64,000 nt of DNA from Owenia fusiformis (lineage: Eukaryota; Annelida; Polychaeta; Sabellida; Oweniidae), in assembly GCA_903813345.2 (NCBI GenBank), contig CAIIXF020000003.1:27853248-27917247 (forward strand). The letters run 5' to 3'. How positions within the stretch are numbered: position 1 is the first letter of the stretch; each line of letters begins with the position of its first letter. The notes beneath the pieces were generated by a model. That model was not told the DNA's origin. It ran no database searches and saw only the letters and a list, made by a program, of their open reading frames with translations. Both the position numbers and the translations under genes were made by a program. Shown here piece after piece: positions 12,501 to 23,000 of this stretch.

Positions 12501-15500
12501 TCTTAACTTTTGCTCATTATCTAGGCCAAGAGAGCTTTGAGCAAACAACTCTTTCAAGTGTGAGGGTATTTCATGATCAAGGGTTATATTCTCTAACCCA
12601 AGGCTCTTCTCAGATGAAGAGACTGTTTCATCTTGCATGATGTTAACCTGTGCTCCCGGAGCAGCATTCACAACATGCACATCGGGATTCACAATACTAA
12701 ACATTCCCACATGTGTCCCAGCCATAAGTGGAACTGGTACTGCAAGGGGATTCCAAATTTCAACTCCCAACTCTTGGAATGAATAAACAAAGGTTGGTGA
12801 TACCTCCAAGCCCTGCAATGCTTCAGGCTTACAAAGGAGTGGCTCTATAATACCAGGGAACTCTGTTTTGATATCACTATCATTATTTAGACACACATCA
12901 ACTATTATTCCGCATTTGGCAGGTATTTCAACATCTCCGCAGAGGAAACAACCTCTTTCAGGAGACTCATCTTCCTCCTTGGAATCTACAAAACTACTCT
13001 GTTCACTCTCATTATCAGTGGAATCAGTTGATTGCACTTGTTGGGATTTATCAAGAGAGGAACTCAATTGCTCCATCTTTTCATGAAGTCCCCTATTCTT
13101 TATTCCGTTATCTTTAAGAGAGGTGACAGGAGGAGTCTGATTTACCTCTGCTCCTCTACAGTCCTCATGCTCTGGAGACAATGAGACCAGAGGCTGTTGA
13201 GAGACATTTTCTGTTATTTCGGAGCCATGACATTCTCCAAAGGAGACATGTTTTGTCAATTTACTAGAGGAATGCTCGCTCCGAACCTTAGTCAAGTCGC
13301 TGGAGGAGCTTTTTAAACCACTGCTGAGATCCTCATTTTTACCTAACCTGTTTAATAGGTTAGATACTGAGTGACTTGCCTCACATGGCTCCCCTGTTGA
13401 TATTTCACAAATTCCTCCACTAACATATCCATCGGGAGGATTAAATGACATTTCTCTTTTGTGGTAATTTATGTTGACACCTTGACTAGACAAAATGTCA
13501 CAACCTAGAATGTTAAATCCACCAAGCTGAGCAACAATTATCTGTGCCTTAAAAGAAGTACCACCAAGATCAAGGGAGCAGTCTATTGCTCCGAATACTT
13601 TAAGACGGGAGCCATCTGCCTGTCTAAAGGCTCTATTTGTTTTCAACAACTCAGGTTGATTTTCTCTGGGCATTTGCTGATAATCAGCTATGTCAATAAT
13701 AGTTCGGACTGCCCCAGTGTCCACTAAAAAATCCATAGGATAACCACATATCCTAGCAGTAGCAATTATTCGTTTCACTTGATTGGGACTATCTGCGTCC
13801 TCAAAACTTATAGGAGCAGCAGTAGATTTATTATCCCTATTCCTTGACTGTGAAGTCTTGGGAAGGGTACATTCATTACTGTAATGTCCTAATTTCTCAC
13901 AATTAAAACAAGTCACTTCTGCTCTTGGCTTTCTTGGTGACTTTTTCTTAGCTTGCTCAGTCAACAGAGCATCTATCTTTTCCATTAGCTTGTTTAGGAT
14001 ATCATCGCTCTTTTTGCTCTCATTAGATTCCTTAACACTGTACTCATCATCAACTGATGTTATTTTATCTTGTGATAACTTAGGTCTCTGACCTTTGCGA
14101 ATTCGCTCTGATTCTAAATAAGATTCTTGTTTGAGAGCAATAGATATAGCTTTATCTAGAGAATCTGGCTCTCCTATATTGATCACATCTCGAATCTGAT
14201 CATCCAACAATGCTTGTTGAAAGCGAGTACGAGCAAACCTATCCTGAGCTTCTCTGGACAGTTCAGGAAATGCCAGAGCTGCCAAGCGTCTAATGTCTTG
14301 ACCAAGTTTTTGCAGTGGCTCTTTTGGCCTCTGTTGACGGCTATGAAACTGAGCTTCATACAATTTGGCCTTGCCTTCAGGGCCGAATCTTTTATCCAAT
14401 ACACTCACTAATTGCTCATAAGTATAGCCAGATTGCAACTCATTCAAAACTTGCAAGGCTTGCCCTTTCAAGCTGGATGCTAGAAAATCATTTTTATCAT
14501 TTATGCTCCAGTTATTGGAGCGAGCACACACTTCAAAATGCCTTTTATAGTCTTGCCATGGACTTGTGCCATCATACTTATCTGGTTTAATTTTCACTGA
14601 TTTGTTACTGGATCGGTTATCATTTCTCAATGATCCAATTACTTCTCTTACCACCTGTAATGCAGGGGACATATCAACCTCATGTGATGAGGGAGAAGCA
14701 CCTGTCACATGGTCTGGTGACCAATTAGTCTGCTGTGAGTGTGAAATGTTTTCTCTGGGTGGAGAACTATACAACAGATCATGTTTAGATATATGCTCCA
14801 ACATATCAGACCGACGTGCAGTCATATTTCTTGTGGGAGAGTTACTATATAAATTCCTCTTCCTCCCACTATACTTAGGAGCACTGGGAGGATTTGAATC
14901 TTCCCTGCTCACTGGGAGGAATTTGTTTGGTACCTGATTTATTCTATCAGGATTTATGTCTCCTTTGTTCAATTCCATATCTGACATATTGTGAGTCATT
15001 TCAAAAGCATTTGACACATTCATTTCAGGTATCTGGCTAGCCTGTCCCTTCAGCCCTGAAACAAAGCCAGGAAAAGAGGGTAGACCACTTTTCATGTCTG
15101 ATGGACTTTGATAAATTGCTCTCTGTCTTTTGAGAGCATATGGCTTCTTATGAGGAGGACTTTGTGATCCATCCACTAATGGAGCCATTGCCTTTCTCTC
15201 AAAACATACGTCTCCTCTACTAGCATCATGAGGAGTTCTGAACTTGACTTTCTCAATTTCTTTTAATGGGGAGCGATTTTCATTAATCAGCTCCTGTGTT
15301 TCAAATTTATGTTGAGACATTTCTTGGTCGATCTTAGCTTTGTGATCAGACGAACTCTGGTCTATTTGAGACACCAAGCGATTCTGCAACTGATCCATGA
15401 TAGGAACCAGTGAAGAAACTGCCTGTGGAACCAGAGAGGACACTGCCTGTGTCACTTCAGACTTCATTGAATTCATATCTGATTTCATGGAGCCCATATT

Positions 15501-15977
15501 AGATTCAATAAGTGTCACATCTGATTTCATGGAGCCCATGTTAGATTTCATAATATCCACTGTATTGCCAATTAAGTCAATGTTGCTCCACAGATGACTA
15601 ATTTGGTCACTCATGGCACTGATTTTGTCAGTCTCTGAGGTTGGCCCAACAGTGGAAGAGCGAGGAGCATGTTCAAAGCCCTCTTTATGTTGTGAACCTT
15701 GCAGGAAACTCAAATCAGTTCCAGACACATGAGACCAATATCCAGTGGATTTTGTTTGCATTTCCTGGTTAGAATCAGTCCTTTTAGGAACTGCTCCAAC
15801 CCCATAATTAGACCTAGTTGGATTTCCTCCAGACCAGACAACCGTTTCATTCACCGACATGGGGTTGCTCATAGCATTTTCCCCTTTGAAAAATACAGTG
15901 TTTTCTGGGCTCAACTGAGCACTTTCACCACACTGTGTCAGATCCATTGCATTATCCGAGTCATTAGCTGACTCCAT
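9594..15977 (-). CDS. Gag-Pol polyprotein of the Ty3/Gypsy element (2,127 aa)
   Basis: A single long frame. The start is the ATG at 15977 in an ideal ACCATGG context; the six codons upstream begin with GTG and are less likely. Order, with rough residues: a coiled or repeat-bearing N-terminal Gag; a retrotransposon Gag core near 470-620; a CCHC knuckle (CFNCEKLGHYSNEC) near 690; a retropepsin active site FLVDTGA near 747; reverse transcriptase with YLDD near 1343; RNase H beginning near LDTDAS; a zinc-binding then catalytic integrase with HSDQGR near 1899; and a GPY/F-like C-terminal module (SRWIGPWKIV). It makes the virus-like particle and copies and inserts the element. It looks whole. It sits 1.1 kb from the primer site, across a repeat-rich leader. 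Confidence 0.95.
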   Translation of the reverse strand: MESANDSDNAMDLTQCGESAQLSPENTVFFKGENAMSNPMSVNETVVWSGGNPTRSNYGVGAVPKRTDSNQEMQTKSTGYWSHVSGTDLSFLQGSQHKEGFEHAPRSSTVGPTSETDKISAMSDQISHLWSNIDLIGNTVDIMKSNMGSMKSDVTLIESNMGSMKSDMNSMKSEVTQAVSSLVPQAVSSLVPIMDQLQNRLVSQIDQSSSDHKAKIDQEMSQHKFETQELINENRSPLKEIEKVKFRTPHDASRGDVCFERKAMAPLVDGSQSPPHKKPYALKRQRAIYQSPSDMKSGLPSFPGFVSGLKGQASQIPEMNVSNAFEMTHNMSDMELNKGDINPDRINQVPNKFLPVSREDSNPPSAPKYSGRKRNLYSNSPTRNMTARRSDMLEHISKHDLLYSSPPRENISHSQQTNWSPDHVTGASPSSHEVDMSPALQVVREVIGSLRNDNRSSNKSVKIKPDKYDGTSPWQDYKRHFEVCARSNNWSINDKNDFLASSLKGQALQVLNELQSGYTYEQLVSVLDKRFGPEGKAKLYEAQFHSRQQRPKEPLQKLGQDIRRLAALAFPELSREAQDRFARTRFQQALLDDQIRDVINIGEPDSLDKAISIALKQESYLESERIRKGQRPKLSQDKITSVDDEYSVKESNESKKSDDILNKLMEKIDALLTEQAKKKSPRKPRAEVTCFNCEKLGHYSNECTLPKTSQSRNRDNKSTAAPISFEDADSPNQVKRIIATARICGYPMDFLVDTGAVRTIIDIADYQQMPRENQPELLKTNRAFRQADGSRLKVFGAIDCSLDLGGTSFKAQIIVAQLGGFNILGCDILSSQGVNINYHKREMSFNPPDGYVSGGICEISTGEPCEASHSVSNLLNRLGKNEDLSSGLKSSSSDLTKVRSEHSSSKLTKHVSFGECHGSEITENVSQQPLVSLSPEHEDCRGAEVNQTPPVTSLKDNGIKNRGLHEKMEQLSSSLDKSQQVQSTDSTDNESEQSSFVDSKEEDESPERGCFLCGDVEIPAKCGIIVDVCLNNDSDIKTEFPGIIEPLLCKPEALQGLEVSPTFVYSFQELGVEIWNPLAVPVPLMAGTHVGMFSIVNPDVHVVNAAPGAQVNIMQDETVSSSEKSLGLENITLDHEIPSHLKELFAQSSLGLDNEQKLRFLKLLLGNQDVFSSSDSDLGCTDIVLHSIDTGGAEPIRQVYRRMPKVKQDEIDRQVDDLLSRGVIEPSESPWASPVVLVKKKNNTWRLCIDYRKLNSVTKKDAFPIPRIDDTLESMNGASWFSTMDLASGYWQVALDTDAKEKSAFVVRGGLYQWANMPFGLCNAPSTFVRLMEQVLKGMSNSLAYLDDVISFAPDFNSAIERLQLVFDRMRLANLKLKPSKCELLRRSVKFLGHEVSEAGIAPDSEKVEKILSWPTLGSVHETRQFLGLASYYRRHVKGFAEVAAPLHQLTHKNRTSFEWSEKCEEAFNSLKTCVANAAILAYPKPNCEYILDTDASATSIGAVLSQIQGGEEQPLHFANKCLSQTERNYCTTKRELYAVVNYLKHFRQHLYGQHFKLRTDHSSLRWLTNFKEPEGQLARWFEVIAEYDFVIEHRPGSKHLNADAMSRAPCRQCGKAEQKDALKKDRCFNRSNHETVCGYLRNYPEKPDITDNNVSEYLTPPKEASQKFLAEQKDLIHSVSMIPEWSLNDISEAQCADPHISPIWNALKASSDRPPWEVISSKSEITKTYWAQWNRLVIKNGVLCRLWENVEGTSSTLQIITPKSMKETVLKYSHSDVSSGHFGVNKTYQKTRVRFYWHGQHIDVRAYCRACNTCGARKNPQNKPRAPLQQYVVGEPMERFAIDFLGPFPISNRGNRYVLVCSDYFTKWPEAFAVPNQEAVTVASKLVEEVFSRFGLPMALHSDQGRNFESAVMAEVCNIFGIEKTRTTPFNPKSDGLVERFNRTLLDGIAKLMQDDEDQLDWDLKVPLILMAYRTAEQESIGETPAQMMLGRELRIPLDIIVDPLPDDDTKHGDYVSELRERLSNVHEHARKRLKMSQERQQRNYNRQVAGKSYVEGDAVWFKNHKRKKGITPKFQSRWIGPWKIVRVISDVIYKIVDPKGGKPKIIHFDQLKKIPREASILMGKM

Positions 15978-16608
15978 GGTGTAAGTTTCATACACAGATC
16001 TGATATATCTTTAACAATAAACACACAAAATGAACAATTAAGTCACCTAAGATGAGGAATTATACTACCTTGCTCTTTGTGCTCACCTACGAATTCAGGA
16101 GCAATAAGTCACTTTTGCCTACGGATTATGCTACCTTGGTCAAACCAATTAAGACACGTTTGCAAAAGATTTATACTACAATGCTCTCTTACACTTTAAC
16201 AAATTTAGGAGCCATAAGTCACTCTAGCTAACGATTTATGCTACCTTGGAAGAACCAATTAAGACACGTTGCCAAAGAATTACACTTCAATGCTCTCTTA
16301 AACTGTGACGATTCAACAGTTCACAATTCGGGTATAAATCTCAGTACAACTAACAACTGCTCTTTAGCCAGCTCCTCTTAAAGAACAATACAAATCAAAC
16401 AGAGCGATCCGGCCAACAACTTCACAACAGTGTTATATCTGCCTCACTCTTAAAAACGTGTACCTGCACCTGCACGGAATAACGTTAATTTCAATGTGTT
16501 CTTTCTCAATATTCAACTGGAGTGGGTCCGGAGCAGAAGTATCACATAAATCAATACAGATTTCACTGCAAACTTTTTTAAGAAGTCTGTTCACAGTGCA
16601 TAAAATAT

Positions 16609-16767
16609 GAGGACTACCCTCGGTTCATAAAACATACAGATTGAGGACTACCCTCGGTTCAAAGAGCAAATCATGAGGAATACCCTCGGCTCATAAAGCA
16701 TACACAAATGGAGGACTACCCTCGGTTCTCCGTTCACACAATAAAGTCTGAGGACTACCCTCGGTTC
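16609..16767 (-). repeat. Five mini-hairpin repeats in the element leader (also at 5393-5551)
   Basis: The untranslated leader between primer site and gag carries five copies of an 18-base word, GAACCGAGGGTAGTCCTC on the element strand, spaced 32-39 bp. Starts in the left copy are 5393, 5427, 5459, 5495 and 5534. Each can fold as GAGG-GTAGT-CCTC. Between them CATAAA-type spacers recur. The array lies in genomic RNA upstream of gag, where packaging or translation signals of such elements usually sit; that role is inferred. Confidence 0.8.
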
Positions 16768-17062
16768 ATAAATTCACTTATACAGCAACTAAATAGAACA
16801 CTTCAATTAGTGGCTCATATTAAGTCACATGTACTTATTCAATGGAGCAGTTCTTTCCAAAATGAGCAATTAAGTCCCTATTGCAAATGAATTACACTAC
16901 CTTGGCTGTACCAATTAAGTAACATAGCAATAGCCTTACACTACCTTGGCTCTTTGGAATAAACTCTCTGCTCCTCACAAGTGAGTCTAGTGATGAACGC
17001 TTACAGATGAAAAATCAAGACATGCAAGCCTTTAACACCGCGAGATCAATTAACAAAACAAT

Positions 17063-17080
17063 ATCCCACCGCTGCCACCA
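17063..17080 (-). other. Primer-binding site, tRNA-Leu(AAG)
   Basis: One base inside the 5' LTR the element strand reads TGGTGGCAGCGGTGGGAT. From memory this is complementary to the 3' end, including CCA, of animal tRNA-Leu(AAG), and it would prime minus-strand DNA synthesis. An identical site lies at 5847-5864 beside the shared LTR. Confidence 0.85.
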
Positions 17081-17081
17081 A

Positions 17082-19306
17082 TGTGACGGAACGTGGCGTC
17101 TGGGCCGAGCGGAAACCCGAGTGTCACTTTAAAACTCTCACGTGGTATGAGAGCCGGCGGGGAACGTCTGTTGGTGAAAGGATTTTGTTGTGTTGATTTT
17201 TATTATCGTTCTGCCACTGATATTATACAAGTAGAATAACAAAGAATGACAAGGGAAATATAATAACTTTGATAAATGTAAAATGATCAATTTAAATTGG
17301 AGGAATATGTGAATGAAGAATGATGATAATGAATGGTTTGGCCAATATTTAAATTCTACAACATAGCTCCGTGAAACAATTAGAGCACACTTTGATGGCT
17401 AGAAGAGCAAAATGTAATGAATACTGAGTACGGTAGGCTCCTAGCGACTTGAGCTCCAGAGCAAAATGCTATATTCAAACTAATGGCTCCACAAATCTCA
17501 ATACACAAAATGAGCAAGCAACAGGCTCCGGAGCAAAGTGTAACATTAAACAAATGGCTCGGAAAGGCTCCGTACACAATAGGAGCAAGCAGCAGGCTCC
17601 GGAGCAAAATGTAGTGCTCAAATAAATGCCTCAGTCAGGCTCCAAACACAATTAGAGTCGGTAACAAGCTCCGGAGCAAAATGTAATGCTCCCAATGAAT
17701 CAATAAATCAATGAGCCTCAAAGCAAAGCAGGCTCCAGATCAAAATGCAAGGCTCCGAATTAATAATCAATCAAGCAGGAGCTCTCAATGGGCTCCGGAG
17801 CAAAGCACAATGCTCCAAATCAATAGTTAAACAGCAAAACAGGAGCTTTGAGAGCAATTAAGTACCTATTGCATATGAATTACTACTACCTTGGTTATAC
17901 CAATTAAGTCACATAGCAATAGTCTTACACTACCTTGCTTCTTTGGAATAAACTCTTTGCTCCACACAAGTGAAATTGGCTCCGGAGCAAAACGTAAGGA
18001 GCAGTTTTGGTAAGAGCAATTTGTTACAGATATGGCCAATCTTTAGACAAAGAAATATGAATGTTGTAAATTGTAGCAAAAATGAATGTAATGAGATTGG
18101 AATAATTGACAGAAGCACTGGGAATTAAGGATAAAATTAATGAATATGCGAAACGTTTAAATTGATAGAAATACTGGGGATAAAGAACTGATAATAACGA
18201 ATGCTAATTAATGGAATATTTCAAATAATGGACTGTGAACTGATTGAATGAAGGAACGATGTAAAATTGAATTTATTTCCCTTATCACTCTTGAATTGCA
18301 ATGGAAATAAAGCAGTAAATGTGGACTAGATTGACTCACTTTAGCTTCACTTGTTTATATCAAAACAGACACAGTGAATTTAAATGAACAAATAACAAGA
18401 CTTTATTGTAATAATTACCTTATATCAGAATACATAGTCACAAGCAGCGCTGAACGACTTTCAGGCTAACAACGTATCTCCGTGTAAACGCAAGATATAT
18501 CCAGTTATGTTCAAAATAAATCCACAATAATACGATCACCAGTAGCACAAATATCCAGTGTAACTTAATACAGCTATATAAATCCAAAATCTGCTAGGAA
18601 TCAGTTATAAATCCAATGATACAATTCTGTTATAAATCCAAAATGTAATCGCAGGTTCTTACTCTTCAGCATTCAAAACTAGACTGAACATTCCCCGAAC
18701 GAACGTGAGAAGGTTTATTTTTCGGAACATCTCTTTCCATATAAGGAAATGCTACTATGACAACAGGTCTGTTAGCTTGCTACAATGTCAAAATAGCTGT
18801 CACATCAAAGACTAATAAACCTAGCGCTAGCCTGTCAATCAAATTACTATGTGGGAAAGTTTGAAAAAGTGTCGGCAAAATGCCGTCAGAAATATAAAAC
18901 TTGACTGAAAATCACTCTTTTTAAATTACAATATCTCCTAAAGTATGAGATCAAATTCAAAGTTTAATACACCGTTTAAAAGCTCAATTCACCCTTAATT
19001 TAAGAAATAATTATTATAATTTACAGACAAATACTCTTCTCTATATTTAATGAGAAAGAACATGAGTAAATAAGAACTGAAATCATGTGTGCCAGGCGGC
19101 CGGCAATTAAATAAAACCACACGTTTACACTAGTTATTCAAACTTATCTTACTCAAAAACTATTATTCCTTTTTGCATGAAATAAAAATGAATAAATCGT
19201 TAAAAGAATGTTGTTTTTAACCATATATAAAACATAATTTGATCTTGATCAGAAAAGCATGAAAATAAAACTTGAAAATAAATAAGAAAAATGCGCTCCC
19301 GCTACA
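17082..19306 (-). repeat. 5' LTR of the Ty3/Gypsy copy 1 (2,225 bp)
   Basis: The right edge at 19306 is where similarity with the other LTR ends. The left edge abuts the primer-binding site. On the element strand the LTR starts TGTAGCGGGAGCG and ends CCGTCACA, the usual TG...CA. It is long for a Gypsy element and contains a cluster of GCTCCGGAGC palindromes (17525-17988). The outer flank begins ATAGT at 19307; the matching target duplication would lie beyond the window's left edge and cannot be seen. Confidence 0.93.
17525..17988. repeat. GCTCCGGAGC palindrome cluster in the LTR (also 6309-6772)
   Basis: Five perfect 10-bp palindromes start at 17525, 17596, 17668, 17792 and 17979, each followed by AAA on the plus strand. 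Near-matches lie between them, such as GCTCCAGATC. They sit in the part of the LTR nearer gag, so they are probably transcribed or promoter-proximal. A segment of about 75 bp (CAATTAAGTCACATAGCAAT onward) is also shared between the LTR (near 17900) and the leader (near 16910), so the two regions have exchanged repeats. Confidence 0.8.
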
Positions 19307-20078
19307 ATAGTTATATCAATATTGGTAATCAAATCAACACGGTATTTAAAAATAAAAATGCAGAACGAGGACTTTGGAATAATGAAATAGATCTCGAAAA
19401 CTTCCACTGCTTGACTCTTGAGCCAATTGTGTTTACAAAATATATGTTCTTGCACATGATGACATTTATTGTTTGTTTTCTGATAAATATAATGACATCA
19501 TAAATACGACGTTTGTTCAAAAAGTTAGTATTCACCGATATTGTTAGCATGAGTCTCTGTTCCAATTCTGGTTGCAATGCATTTAATTCCTACAGTACAA
19601 CTATGCAACGGATAAAGTAACAATACACATTTACATCATTTCAAACTTCTTGCACAAGTGAGACTTAAAACTACGATTTCTTCTTTGTAGTATAGAGTGG
19701 CGACATTTATCACTGGCTATGACTTGGGGGGTTATTCCGAACACTTACTCACATACTGTACATGTACATCTAGTTGAGAACAAAACAGTGTTGTTTTGAC
19801 ATATAGGATGATCCTACTTATTGTACTTTGCTGACATTCATGAAAGGCAACCTTGAGGAAAAGATGACTTGTCTGAACGAAATAGTGTACAGAATGAACG
19901 TTAGTCAGAATCTCACTGAATCCAGCTAATACCCGAATGTAACTATAAAGTGCTTTTCAAAGCATTTATCTGGACCATAGTATAGAAAGGGTCGACATAG
20001 TCTGATAGTTATATAAAACGTTGATTTCTTGATTTTAAGCAGCCGTGATTATTTGGACAATAAGAGAATTTGAACACA
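19307..20078. other. Intergenic stretch between the LTR element and the SLC28 gene
   Basis: AT-rich sequence with short frames only and no domain I recognise. It should hold the SLC28 promoter and 5' UTR. No repeat copy of the LTR extends into it. Confidence 0.6.
20009..20018 (+). promoter_or_regulatory. Possible TATA box of the SLC28 gene
   Basis: TTATATAAAA lies about 60 bp before the start codon at 20079, which would give a transcription start near 20040 and a short leader. It is a single motif match in AT-rich DNA. Confidence 0.4.
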
Positions 20079-23000
20079 ATGGCAGAATCAGGGACAAATA
20101 TCGAACTGAAAACTACCAACAAAAACGGTAACCTAAAGCCAGAAGACGAGCACATTCCAAAAATCAACGATCCACTTCTCTCAAATCCAGAATGCGTTCT
20201 TCAACTCACAGACGACCAGGAAAACACTTATGCTCAAAGAATTGAGGCATTGCAGAACAAATGGGGAGATTTTTTAATGAACAATGCAAAATCTTTATGG
20301 AGGATTATTTATATCATATTAATACTTTTATATAGTGTGTATTTTGGATTTGCAATTTGGTTTAGTCCGAAAGGAGCAACATTTCTTATTGTAGTCACTC
20401 TTTTAGTTGTAACTTCCTGGACGTATTCCGTCATCAGTGATTTATATGGGAAAAGGATTAGCAAGAGTTTGAAAGATTTAACCCAACCATGTTCGAAAAT
20501 TTCAAACAAGAAATGGAGATACATTAATTGGTAAGTAATTGTTAACATTTCGCACGTTTTATGCAAATGGACATTTGCCGGTGTAATGTCCACATGAAAT
20601 ACTATTGGATATGCTTTGCCCCGACTGTGTATGACTGTTATATAAGCAGTGGTAATTAATTTGTGACTAAGAATGTAGCCTACGTACGTAGTTGTATAGT
20701 GATGACCCTTTCTAGTGCTTATGTTATACCTAACTATGATTCTTAAGCTTGTAAAAGCATTGTGATCTTGTGATCATTTTCCAAAAATGTTGATTCCAGA
20801 TTTTACTTTTGAATCATTTATTACACAGTCAATATGGTACAACGAAAATGGGACTTCTGCGCATGTTAAAATTTTTCGTCAAAACTCAACTTTTGTTCAA
20901 GTTGATACGATTGTCTTTCATCTAGAGACTTACCTCATTCGAAAGATCATAAAAGACTTTATCTATACTGAAAATCTTAGATCCAAACATAGTAGAATAC
21001 GCCGTCAGTCCGCATTTGATTTTTTGAAGTTCGTTTCGTAGATCGTCAGATTTCTCCGACTGATATCGGGTTATCTCAAACTGGTTCGTTTATAAATACG
21101 AATTTGTTTACCGTTGTAAGGCGCATGCGCAAAATTGATTTATAAACCTTATTGGTTGATGGTTTTTCTCCTGCGCATGCGTGAAGTCTGATGAACACTT
21201 ATGACGAAGACTTAAGGAGGATTGGCTCCCAGAATCGAAATCGATATTTTCCAACAATGAAAACGCCGAGATGTCGTTATTTTCTGAAATTATAACCGAT
21301 TATAAATTCAAAATAAACAGTTCAAAAGATTCGAACCAATATCTCAATCATTTCCTGTGAGTTTTGGAATTTTTCGTGAGGAAATAAGACCAAAATTTAC
21401 GATTCAAATGTTGAAGTGAACAAAATGGCGGCTGTTGGAATTCAAATTTTGTAGCACGACATGCCCATATATGGGACAGAATATCGATGTTGCACTCTGG
21501 GAGCCAATCCTCCTTGACGAAGACCGGAGCAAACATTACTAGCTCTTGAACGAAATTCCAAGATTCAGGTCATTTCGCCGTGTTTGCTAAGCGTGTATAC
21601 GTGAATGACAAGCTGTTTTGAGTAGATCGGGTACCTGTTTTAGACACAACATTGATTTAGCTTGACATTGATGTGCACATTGGCACTTTTGAGCATGTTA
21701 ATACAAGTTTTTACACTCTTAGCACGAGACGGGTTTTCGAAAAATCTGTTATCTGATTCACTCGATTATCGTATGGATATGTATTTCTGCTGACATTTCA
21801 ACACCACATCACATAGAATTACGATGCAGAATGATAATAAAACACAAAACAACTACTAAATTCCACTTGTTATTTCACAGGAGGTAAAAATGCAAACTGC
21901 CTAGATTCTTTGTAAGGGTCGTCAGACATCGGATTGGCCGCCATATTTGAAATGAAAATATCACTAAATAGAGGTCTGCGCATGCCTCAACATTTCGACT
22001 GTACATTTTTGTAAAATCTGTGAGTGTTTCATGGTACATAGTATGGGATAATTTGTTTTTCCAATGATTGGTGTTCTCTCATAGTATGTGTTTTTTAGTA
22101 ATGCTCTGTTGTCATTCTCATTTGGCACTTGCTTGCATATTTAGACATGAGATCATGAATACTCCAGGTGATCAGTTGATATTTCATTTGAGATGTAAAC
22201 GCATTGTTGTTGTACGCTGTGTTGCCCCTCAATATCAGCACATTTCAACACAACCGTACACAATGACATCTTCATCTATTTCAGGGCTTATGGTGCCTGT
22301 TTCTGATTATAAAATACACCAACATTGATATTAATTCGACATTGTATTTTGAAGAGAGGCCATTCTAAGCTTCAGCTTTCTAAATCCCCTGTAAATAGTG
22401 TCCCTTCTTGGAAAATTGAAGGTGTTCACTGGTCGTTATCAACCCGCTGAATGAATGGTTGAATATTATAGTATTAGATAATTATATACACTCGATACAG
22501 CGTTCCCAAAATGTATATTACATGACGGGATCCAGTGAAAGAGCATCGGATGAGACAAAAAATATGGTCATTATTTAATTTTTGATATACATTACAGGAT
22601 TATCTATGGCACATTATTCATTGGTGTCGTCCTTTTTCTTGTGTTCGACACTGGACGAAATCCTGAACAGCTGACATCATTTGGGGGCCTCATGTTCTTT
22701 ATATTTGCATTATATATCACGTCTACACGACCAGCTAAGGTAGGTTATCATAAAGGCAATTTGGCTTATATCGTAGTCTTAACCAATGTTAATCATAATG
22801 TGATAATTGAAACTTTTTTATTTCAAAAAGTGATTTTAATTGACTTTTTTGTTGGAAAAATCGTGGATGTATATGTATTTAAAAATAAATTTTAGTTACC
22901 CAAATCTAATAATCAGCGATAATTCAAGCATCCATTCTCACATGTTTTCTGTCGAAAATAATTTAGAAATATGGCTGGTAAATAAGTAATAAATGAACTC

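Larger units (their letters stand above)
5866..19306 (-). mobile_element. Ty3/Gypsy LTR retrotransposon, copy 1 (both LTRs present)
   Basis: A 13,441-bp element on the minus strand. Reading from high to low coordinates it has a 5' LTR (17082-19306), a tRNA-Leu primer site, a leader of about 1.1 kb, one long gag-pol frame (15977-9594), an accessory C2H2 region (9544-8332), a polypurine tract and a 3' LTR (5866-8090). The domain order protease, reverse transcriptase, RNase H, integrase is that of Ty3/Gypsy (Metaviridae); I cannot place the clade by eye. LTRs begin TGTAG and end CACA on the element strand. I found one difference between the two LTRs, so insertion is very recent. Gag-pol looks whole; the accessory region looks interrupted about once. 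The element lies 773 bp upstream of the SLC28 start codon. Confidence 0.95.
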
